A stretch of DNA of 64,000 nt. It comes from Deltaproteobacteria bacterium. GTDB taxonomy: Bacteria > Desulfobacterota > Desulfobacteria > Desulfobacterales > C00003060. The stretch's first letter is position 1. Each line of letters begins with the position of its first letter. Positions 56,901 through 64,000 of this stretch are shown here, in pieces. The notes below the pieces were generated by a model. It worked only from the letters and a program-made list of their open reading frames with translations. It did not search any database and was not told the DNA's origin. The stretch spans positions 1-64,000 of the forward strand of contig JAFDKF010000004.1 of assembly GCA_019307135.1 (NCBI GenBank), written 5' to 3'. The translations under genes were made by a program, and so were the position numbers.

Positions 56901-57177
56901 CCAGAAGCGTTGCGATTCCCTGGTTCCAAAGCTGCCGGTGCAGTATTCGGATCTGCTCAGGATCAATTCGCTCTACCTCCTTGAAATAGACGGTCGGCTT
57001 TCGATCCACGCAAAATATTCCAGATAATTCCATGCTCTCCCATGCTCGCCGCATGAGATGTGAATAAGGGTGACGACCCGAATTCTCTTCGATCTCCTTG
57101 TAGGAGCGAAAGAAAACAGGTGGAGAGGCATCTCCAAGGTCAAATGTATCGATAAGGGGAGCACTCGAGACGGACAT
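53995..57177 (-). CDS. Large N6-adenine DNA methylase (Eco57I/type IIG-like)
   Basis: KTFLDPACGSGIFLVILFNRIAEEWRSRN; FDLVIGNPPWTGRGQPDDPKLLDW; specificity-like C-terminal region. Confidence 0.85.
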   Translation of the reverse strand: MSVSSAPLIDTFDLGDASPPVFFRSYKEIEENSGRHPYSHLMRRAWESMELSGIFCVDRKPTVYFKEVERIDPEQIRILHRQLWNQGIATLLVVVSPKEVQVYSGLAYPAREQDEISSDHRLVEVLDRTANVLELRQFVQKVETGQIYRDYQKCFSPDSTVDQYLLDNLGKARDLLYECGGLEYRTVHALLGRLIFTCYLGDRKIINGTQFADAGARDVDCVSDLLNRYDPDEAKDILYNLFDLLQRYFNGSMFDEAVTQERPKISRNHIEALQRFLNGEKLQSGQLSFGFWVYDFSVIPIETISAIYEDFLAAESSKGQRSIGAYYTPKYLAEMVVDVAIDGWNSLIGKTFLDPACGSGIFLVILFNRIAEEWRSRNPGTRNTTRARALIEILQSCLCGVDVNETACRITCFSLYLALLDQLKPRDIHELKRLYGNVLPKLLVLKKDQYSGTESPVIFQGNFFDPDVPLPSSFDLVIGNPPWTGRGQPDDPKLLDWCLSEGNPFSTEVPKGRQARLSFFVPQKQVAHAFAWKGPLHLQVDGRACLLLPSKFLLNKTDKFQAGWFSRFTVDKIIQLSDMRFILFKHAICPAVIVRFGPNKPTGRDHPFDYDVPKVDRIDPRKGAVSILPEDRKKIDLSEVIAHSQGNEASIIWKKNLWGTPRDVRLLNSLLALPRLDDIVGTPKRPKRWIRGQGFQPFYEEGYLRDPKNYGEPKPVWWSEDHLFIDARNLDLNLVLMKSDCQRIGSKFKQLRRGPDKDIFSPPMVITNQGFSRIAYCDFPVLFQDALQSISGPAEDEDLLMFLAAVLNSKLATYFLFHTSANWGTERDKVQLFELMRLPFQLPESTRNPSRSRSIIKKVAKQIRDLKRSIEDSFMEREVKVEKILQTMEPLIYEYYEISDRERILVEDTTNILEPSSTPSSITSHIPTLKRTVLEDRKEYVNMLCEVLNSWAKRGKIKVSGEVNISTSLGVGIVTLRKSGKTSPYKESISTDELKSALKRLRNALPDQIGRFSYLRGIKIFEKNQLHIIKPLTLRHWTRTAALNDADELATAILSAGREE

Positions 57178-57539
57178 GTTAGGGTCTCACTCCGAGGTTA
57201 AGGTCCAACGTATGAGATCTGCCCGCAAATACCTATGGTGAGCTTTTGCTAATGAAAGATAGTGCGAAAATGGGGTTACGTCTAAACGATTAGCCATTAT
57301 CTTCGTAAAGAGAGAGCTGTTTTGATGGGGTATTCAGCACCACAATATTCCTTTTCTTTCCCGGAGGGTCGATCTTGTGCTCATTTCTCGGCATTTGTCA
57401 AGGATTTTTTGGAATGTTACACAATATATTGTGGCATAACTAATAATGGTCTCCATATCTTGGGTAATTAGCGCATCACAAACTGAAACCGGCCTCATAG
57501 TCCCATGAAAAAAAAACCGTGCGGTCAGGCGTAAGTTTA

Positions 57540-57960
57540 GGGACATCCTTTAGTTCTACAGTTTCTAAGTAATCCTTTTAGAGCCGGTTCATGAGGCAAG
57601 AAAGTCGAAGATAGAGGCCTGCCCGCCATTGCCACGCATGCCGGCATTGAACCCACCACATGTACCTGGCGATGGCAGGCGGGTGGCGGGCAGGCCTGAG
57701 CTCGCGACCCGCCTGCCAACGCCTGAGACAGCATTGAGCTTATGTGCCGACATCTCTGGCAATGGCGGGCAGGTTGCCATGGCTGCGTGCGATTTTCGAG
57801 CGATGACAAGAGAGGAAAGAGAGGGGTCGCGTCTTCATTCTTGACAGTTTGGTGGAAAGTTTGGGCACGCTCTTTACAGTTTCTGAGTAATCGTTTTATA
57901 GCTGGTTCATGAATGCAAGAAAGTCGAAGATAGATGAAGATTGGGGCTTCGGGGGACACT
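57540..57960. repeat. Dispersed repeat mosaic: two copies of the 33.7-kb repeat flanking a GGCAGGCGGGT-family block
   Basis: cagtttctaagtaatccttttagagccggttcatg-gcaagaaagtcgaagatag at ~57563-57612 and again ~57879-57935. Confidence 0.75.
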
Positions 57961-58072
57961 CTTTAAAATGTGAGTTTCTAGCTGAACAACGGGATGTTAC
58001 TTACATAAAAGGCAGTTATGAGGCTTCTTCACTAGACTATATAGATCGAGGAAGCAACATTGTTTTTAGCAG

Positions 58073-58834
58073 ATGTTCATTGAAAGCCTAAATATAGTTG
58101 CTGATCGAAATCTGCGTGTTGTGGCGCTTACGGGTGCAGGTATATCAGCAGAGAGCGGGGTGCCGATCTTTAGGGGCAAAGGCTCAATGTGGGAGAACCC
58201 AAAGGCCAAGGAATTGGCTTCTAGAGCCGGGCCGCCGTGGAACACAAAGGGGACATGGGAGTTTTACGAATGGAGAAGAGCTCTTGTGGCTCGTTGCAAG
58301 CCGAATGCTGCTCATCATACCCTGGTAGAAATGGAATATTTCTTCAGGAACTTCTGTTTGATAACCCAGAACGTTGACGGACTCCACGGACGTGCAGGCA
58401 GTAAGAGAGTTCTTGAAATGCATGGAAATATGTGGAAAGGGAGATGTGAAAAGGATGGAGAAATCGTTGACTTGCCTGAGACGCCTCTCAAGAGTTTGCC
58501 TCCTTACCATACCTGCGGAATGGCTTTACGGCCCCATATAGTTCAATTTGGAGAACCTATAGACGGTGTAATCCTGGATGAAGCGTTTAAAGAGAGCATG
58601 AGAAGTGACCTGTTCTTAGTTGTTGGGACGTCGGGGGTGGTATCGCCAGCTCGTGATTTACCTCTGATAGCACTAAGGGAAGGAGGGAAGGTTATAGAAA
58701 TAAATAGGCACGAGACGCCTCTGACTCCGTACGTTACGCTGTCAATCAGAGGAAAAGCGGCAGAGATAGTTCCGAGGCTTTGGAAGGAAATTTTGAGCAT
58801 GGCCGTACGGTGTCAAATCTTGAATAGTGAATAA
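58073..58834 (+). CDS. Sir2-family NAD-dependent deacylase (sirtuin)
   Basis: VVALTGAGISAESGVPIFRG, FCLITQNVDGLHGRAGS, LEMHGNMW, VVGTSGVVSPA. Confidence 0.92.
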   Translation: MFIESLNIVADRNLRVVALTGAGISAESGVPIFRGKGSMWENPKAKELASRAGPPWNTKGTWEFYEWRRALVARCKPNAAHHTLVEMEYFFRNFCLITQNVDGLHGRAGSKRVLEMHGNMWKGRCEKDGEIVDLPETPLKSLPPYHTCGMALRPHIVQFGEPIDGVILDEAFKESMRSDLFLVVGTSGVVSPARDLPLIALREGGKVIEINRHETPLTPYVTLSIRGKAAEIVPRLWKEILSMAVRCQILNSE

Positions 58835-58868
58835 GGTGCCACTATTCACTATTCAAGATTTGACACCG
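58808..58868. repeat. 26-bp perfect inverted repeat, 9-nt loop, at the converging gene ends
   Basis: CGGTGTCAAATCTTGAATAGTGAATA-aggtgccac-TATTCACTATTCAAGATTTGACACCG. Confidence 0.95.
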
Positions 58869-59333
58869 ATTCCCCCTGAACAACGATAAAAAAAACTTTC
58901 ACCAGGCAATTGGCCGGTCCGTGAACCGAATGGCACGTTAAATTTCCCTTCCTTGTTAGTTCTGTATATTCCGTTGAAACAGTTCCTATTCAGAAAAATG
59001 AACCTAGCTACACGTTGTATTGGCGGCAGCAAACCTGGACCTTCGTCTCTTAGCATGTAGTACTGCTCGGGAGTCCTCTTTATTCTGTGGACTGCACGGG
59101 AAACTAAACGGGGATGTTTGTGGACTGTGGAATAGACCTCCATCAGAGCCCCGTTGATATCGCCGAGAATTGCGGAATCTGGCTTGAGGGCAAAAAAAAA
59201 GGCACCCTGAGCCAACGAAAGGTTCAATGTAGCGGTCGTAGGCTTCGGGAACGAGTTCCAGTAAGTTTGGGAGCAATCGCCGCTTGCTCCCCGCCCAACG
59301 TAGGAATGGAGTGCACCAAACACTTTGCCCCAT
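58853..59333 (-). pseudogene. dam: Truncated, frameshifted D12-class (Dam-like) adenine methyltransferase
   Basis: MGQSVWCTPFLRWAGSKRRLLPNLLELVPEAYDRYIEPFVGSGCLFF, then after a T9 tract in another frame ALKPDSAILGDINGALMEVY...NRNCFNGIYRTNKEGKFNVPFGSRTG; C-terminal DPPY region missing. Confidence 0.87.
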
Positions 59334-60208
59334 GATTAACCCCTTTGGCTCTATGGAAACGCTCGGTATCCGAACCCAGGGCAGGAACGGCGCGGGCTGG
59401 CGCGAAAACACGGAAACTGGAACATTCAGGAGCGCGTCTTCCGCCTTGATTCAGCGCCTTTCTATATTATATCAGCTTCTTGTTGTCAAGCAGGCCAAGT
59501 CCGCAGGCACCTGATGAGATGAGATGAGAGGAGATACTAGGAGACAGTCTAGGAGATAGGGTCGGACCATGCTAACTAGTTAATATCAAAAATGATAGTG
59601 ACAAAATAGGCGCCCCAATGGGCTTTAAAACGGTATTTTCAGGGGCAAAAAGTGCAGTTTAAGACCAGATGAATTCATCGGGACAATCTAGATGTGACAA
59701 ACGGGGATCTAATGCCTGAAAACAGGCTATTTTTTAGAATATTAATCTTGCTATTTCGATGTGACAGCTTGGCCCGACCCTAATCTGAGCACCAATCTGA
59801 TCTGCTCAATCTGACCCGCTGCGTCCTTTCTCGTAAGGTCAATCTCATACAGGATATTGGGCCTCTTTTGATTCCACCCTCCGCATATTGTGTTTTTTTC
59901 TTGACTTTTGCCAGACAGTAGGTCTTCATACACACCACCGAGGGAGGAGCAGCCTCACCTGAAATGAGAAGCCATGCCAAGGAAGAGATCAAGTCAAGAG
60001 CCACATGACAGGAAGGTGAGGCAATATCATAACAAAGTCCACGAAGGAACAGGACCAATCTTTACACGTTCTTTGGCTTTACTCGGCCAAGTTCAAGTGC
60101 AGTAGCATGACCTAATCTGTCACACTTTTGTGATATAAGAATGTCCCTATGACGGAACTATTTCTAAAATGTTACGCGAAAACAGTATGTTGACATCAGT
60201 TTGGCGTT

Positions 60209-61480
60209 TTGGTATTGTCTGATTTGAACCCAAAAACCGCAGACCATCTGGAGTGCAAGATGCATCCTGTGTTGGAAAGAAAAATGTCGGATTCAGACTG
60301 GGGTCTTCTTGCTGATGCAGTTCATTCCAATGATATGGTCGCTGGGTATACACACGACTTCTATAAATACCCGGCGCGGTTTTCTCCGGTTTTTGCCAAT
60401 AGGGTTATCAGATTCTTCACAGAACCAGGTGACCTTGTGGTCGATCCTTTTATGGGAGGAGCCACCACGCTAGTGGAAGCTAGGGTGATAGGAAGGCGCT
60501 GCATCGGTGCTGACATTAACAAGTTGTCAACTTTCCTTGCACGTGCGAAGGCAGCAATAATCGTCAGAAAGGACCTGGATGCTGTATTGGAATGGGCTCT
60601 GAACCTTCGAGATCGATTGAATTTACGACACCCACCTATTCGAGCAGAAGACTGGATAAAGGAAGGGTATCAACGAAACATAAGTTGCAGAAGCACGTGG
60701 CCCACAAGAAAAACCTTAGAACTTGTGTTGGCAAACCTTCATGAATTGAAAAATACTTCTCAAAAAAGGTTCGCCCGCTGTGCTCTACTGAAAACAGCGC
60801 AGTGGGCATTGGACTGCACGAAGGTAATTCCATCTGCAAAGGTTTTTCGTGAAAAACTTATTGAAAATGTAGTGAAGATGTCGAAAGGTGCTACGGAGTT
60901 TTCGAGGGCAGCCAAGGCATCTGACAAGCTTTATGATGCCCGAGGGGGCTTCAGGATACGTTGTCTTAATCGCTCGGCAATTGGTTTAGAGAACGAGCCA
61001 ATATTCAATAAAACCCCTGCTCCGAAACTAATCCTGACTTCTCCGCCGTATCCCGGCGTTCATGTTCTTTATCATAGGTGGCAGGTCAAAGGCAGGAAAG
61101 AAACGCCTGCTCCATTCTGGATTGCTAATTCCATAGATGGGAATGGTGAGGCGTTCTACACTTTTGGCCATAGAAAACGTAAAACGAACAAACAGTATTA
61201 CGAAGTGCTTCTGCAGGCCTACAAATCCCTCGCGAAGATTGCCGACAAAAACACTATTATGGTGCAAATGGTCGGATTTTCAAACCCAGCCTCACAGTTG
61301 CCGGCATATTTGGAAACAATGGACAAGGCTGGATTCAAAGAAGACAAGTTCCTGTCTATATCCAATATGCCGGACGGCAGGCTATGGCGGATTGTGCCAA
61401 ATCGAAAATGGTACGCTACCCATAAAGGCTCTATTGGTTCCAGCAAAGAGGTTGTGTTATTCCATACATTGGATCGATAG
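60209..61480 (+). CDS. DNA methyltransferase (motif I before TSPPY)
   Basis: GDLVVDPFMGGATTLVEARVIGRRCIGADIN then PKLILTSPPYPGVHVLYHRWQVKGRKETPAPFWI; exact start uncertain. Confidence 0.85.
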   Translation: MVLSDLNPKTADHLECKMHPVLERKMSDSDWGLLADAVHSNDMVAGYTHDFYKYPARFSPVFANRVIRFFTEPGDLVVDPFMGGATTLVEARVIGRRCIGADINKLSTFLARAKAAIIVRKDLDAVLEWALNLRDRLNLRHPPIRAEDWIKEGYQRNISCRSTWPTRKTLELVLANLHELKNTSQKRFARCALLKTAQWALDCTKVIPSAKVFREKLIENVVKMSKGATEFSRAAKASDKLYDARGGFRIRCLNRSAIGLENEPIFNKTPAPKLILTSPPYPGVHVLYHRWQVKGRKETPAPFWIANSIDGNGEAFYTFGHRKRKTNKQYYEVLLQAYKSLAKIADKNTIMVQMVGFSNPASQLPAYLETMDKAGFKEDKFLSISNMPDGRLWRIVPNRKWYATHKGSIGSSKEVVLFHTLDR

Positions 61481-61490
61481 GGTATGCGTG

Positions 61491-63989
61491 TTAGGTGAAT
61501 TCACCTGCTGCGCTATCGACATGCTCAAATTCCAGTTCAAGACTACCCAAGCTTTCAATCATCGGCAATAGGATAGGGGCTATTGCTTTTGTGAAATCCT
61601 CAACTTTTTCTTCAATGTTTGCTTTTCCTTCTTCGTCCATGTCACCTTCATACTCCTGTTTCTTCCGTGATTTTTCACTTTCTAAGTCATCGTGTACAAG
61701 GGCGATCCCGACCAACACCATGCCGAAAAGGAAACAAGCTTCGAGCACATCATGATCTCGCTTTGGGTTTTTTTGTTCATTTTTTAGGTACACGTTATCC
61801 ATATTGATGTAGAAATCATAGATCGCCTTACCGTTATCGCTCTCCTCGTCAGATTCCCCTGAGTGGACGATACGAAGAGCAGTAAATTTGTCAAAGGGCG
61901 GGCCCATATCCTCCCAACCTTTTTGCCCCTCCTTTGGATGCTCGTATACCTTTGTCGGTCGTGGAGGTTGGATCATACCTGGTACTTCGCGGTCAGCCCC
62001 ATCTTTCTTGCCTGCTGGTTCCCTTTTCTTGGATTTGCCGCCCTTTCTCTTCCCTGCTTCCTCTAATACGGTTATGCGAAAACGATTTGCGAAAGGTTCG
62101 ATTAATGTGCGATCATTAACAATTGCCTCAAAATCTAAGACATCGCCTACCTTGCATGAGTCAGGCAGTGTAAGGTTCAGAGTGGCGATTCCATTTTCCA
62201 TATTGCAATTGAACCGTTCGTGTACCCACTTGCTATTCTCGTCTATGCAGTACAAGGAAAACTCCCCTGTGTCGATTTCTCGGGTAAAATAATCGTTTAC
62301 CACGTCCGTTTCGAAGGTAATTCGAGCCCGCACATTTATATGGCAATTCCGTGAAAGGACATACCCGTACTCTTTTCCCTTGAACTTGAAGTAAGTCGGA
62401 TGTTTTTCACCTTCAAACGGGCGTTCCTCCTGTTCTACCTCTTTAATCTTAAACGGAGTGCTGATTCTTGTTCCCTCTAAGAACAGTCTCGTAAGAGTTG
62501 GAGACTTCTTCAGTATCGATTTCAGCACATCTTCCAAGGGTTTGGACTCTTCGATTCTTAAATCCCTTTGTTCCTGTTGTCTTCTTTGTCGGAGATCTCT
62601 TAACAACTTATTTTCCTTGAGTATTGTCTCAAGTTCTCTTTCAATTGCTCTCGTAAGTTCTCCTCCGCTTAGGCGGTCTCGACTGTTCATGAAAAGATCT
62701 TCTCTAGCTCTTCCACTGAGATCACTACAATCCACAACAACCAACAGAGAATCCCTCAAGTAACTGCACCCAGTTGCCTTTCGTCTAAAAAAGTCCGTAG
62801 TGAAATGTCCATGTGTTTGTCCATTTACGGTAAAAATGATGCCTTCATTTTTGCGATAAGTATCTGCCTTACCTTTCTTGAAAGCGTAGATATTCGCGGT
62901 CATTTTTTCTCCCATCACAGTCAATGGGCATGAGGTCGGGAAGCTTTCCTCGATGTTGGCCCGCTTGATATCGCGACTATCATCACCAAGCCTAATATTT
63001 AAGCCGAGTACGTTGGTATCGTGACTGCCAGCATGTCCTGTATAGCCTCTGCACTCATGAAATCGCATGGGCAAGGCTGACAACGGTAACAACAAATCTA
63101 CACGAGACAACAGACCATCTGCTCTCAGAATATGACTTCTGTTCTGGATTTCATATTCGTACAGCTTTATCAAAGTACCCCATTCCGACTCGACCTCGTA
63201 TGGTTTGTCGCCCTTCGGGAATATGGGCATTGAATCTGCTTTGAAGTTTAGAACATCTCCTCTGCCAGGCCGATCAGATATTCCCAATGGTGATAGGTAC
63301 GTATAAACTGAACTTCGCCGTCCTCCCGTCGGGTCCTCTCGGCGGACTACAGTAAGACCCCAATTTGGGTCAGAAGAATGGGTTACAGATCCATTGAGAA
63401 TCTTGGGGTTCCGACGGGTCACAACCAACTGCAGCTTATGGTGCCCGCAGAATCTAAGCACTCCTGTCCCCCCCATGTTGAACTTACCTTGTACAAAAGG
63501 TATACGAAGCTTTATATCCTTATTAAGGGACATGAGTGTTTCAGGCAATTGCATGGGTGTCTGACCTTCGCCACAATCTGATATCGTGAAACAGGGGTTT
63601 CCTGGTGGTTTGGCACCAGTGGCAGCAAGCGCAATCTGTCTGGCTATCCTGCCACGCTTGGTTTTATCCCATTCTGAAACCAAACCTGCAGTCGGGCTTG
63701 TTGGGTGCTCTTCAAAGAACTTAGCAACCGCCTCTCGAATACTCTGAGGCGCAGCATCACTTGTGGGGTCAATACCGCGGGCAAGGCATTCATTCATCAG
63801 CCTGGCATCTATAGAATTAACGAGTTTTTCAACCAATGCGGCATCTGGACGACGCATTTGATTTCCGACTACATTATAGTTGTTTTCATAATCACCATAA
63901 TACCGCCAGGCTGGAGGATTGTCCCAGTATCCCGCGTCCTTCAATAGTGTGATGACTTGGTCTTCTATATCGGCTCTGATAAGGTTCAA
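61491..63989 (-). CDS. GHKL (MutL/MORC/Hsp90-like) ATPase; may extend past the window edge
   Basis: DAALVEKLVNSIDARL (N-box), TISDCGEGQTP (DxGxG), QGKFNMGGTGVLRFCG (G2 box); frame is open to the last bases of the window. Confidence 0.75.
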   Translation of the reverse strand: MNLIRADIEDQVITLLKDAGYWDNPPAWRYYGDYENNYNVVGNQMRRPDAALVEKLVNSIDARLMNECLARGIDPTSDAAPQSIREAVAKFFEEHPTSPTAGLVSEWDKTKRGRIARQIALAATGAKPPGNPCFTISDCGEGQTPMQLPETLMSLNKDIKLRIPFVQGKFNMGGTGVLRFCGHHKLQLVVTRRNPKILNGSVTHSSDPNWGLTVVRREDPTGGRRSSVYTYLSPLGISDRPGRGDVLNFKADSMPIFPKGDKPYEVESEWGTLIKLYEYEIQNRSHILRADGLLSRVDLLLPLSALPMRFHECRGYTGHAGSHDTNVLGLNIRLGDDSRDIKRANIEESFPTSCPLTVMGEKMTANIYAFKKGKADTYRKNEGIIFTVNGQTHGHFTTDFFRRKATGCSYLRDSLLVVVDCSDLSGRAREDLFMNSRDRLSGGELTRAIERELETILKENKLLRDLRQRRQQEQRDLRIEESKPLEDVLKSILKKSPTLTRLFLEGTRISTPFKIKEVEQEERPFEGEKHPTYFKFKGKEYGYVLSRNCHINVRARITFETDVVNDYFTREIDTGEFSLYCIDENSKWVHERFNCNMENGIATLNLTLPDSCKVGDVLDFEAIVNDRTLIEPFANRFRITVLEEAGKRKGGKSKKREPAGKKDGADREVPGMIQPPRPTKVYEHPKEGQKGWEDMGPPFDKFTALRIVHSGESDEESDNGKAIYDFYINMDNVYLKNEQKNPKRDHDVLEACFLFGMVLVGIALVHDDLESEKSRKKQEYEGDMDEEGKANIEEKVEDFTKAIAPILLPMIESLGSLELEFEHVDSAAGEFT

Positions 63990-64000
63990 GCAAAGGTGTT

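Noticed and set aside
57537-57959. 140-aa minus-strand ORF over the 57.5-58.0 kb repeats
   Set aside because: Formed by two dispersed repeat copies and a GGCAGGCGGGT block; no coherent domain.
1-64000. tRNA/rRNA genes
   Set aside because: None recognised on reading; a tRNAscan-SE/Infernal run would be needed to exclude them.

Overview
Chromosomal window whose gene content resembles a sulfate-reducer-type Desulfobacterota/deltaproteobacterium (inference from gene content). Housekeeping blocks (hemC, cobA-hemD, EF-G, purC, FBP aldolase/phosphatase, PFK, surE, glyQS, recO, mgtE, asnS, two parvulin-type isomerases, mfd) flank two accessory/defence regions. Island A (~19.2-35 kb): decayed ORF6N and DUF5131 remnants, toxin-antitoxin-like cassettes separated by repeated DUF5131 3' tails, an XRE/ImmA-IrrE regulator with a broken PIN-like partner, an AlbA_2/ATPase gene between ~150 bp direct repeats, and a type III R-M operon with a MntA-HepT pair between mod and res. 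The mod-3'/mntA/hepT segment is duplicated downstream. Island B (~50-64 kb): AbrB/PIN pair, four DNA methyltransferase loci (one a truncated, frameshifted Dam), a methylase plus PD-(D/E)XK-like gene pair, a sirtuin ending in a 26-bp perfect hairpin, and a MORC/MutL-like GHKL ATPase tail-to-tail with a methyltransferase. Intergenic DNA is rich in short-period (~7-8 nt) repeats, MITE-like elements and hairpin families. No rRNA, tRNA or CRISPR array was recognised. All family calls come from reading motifs; no database search was run.
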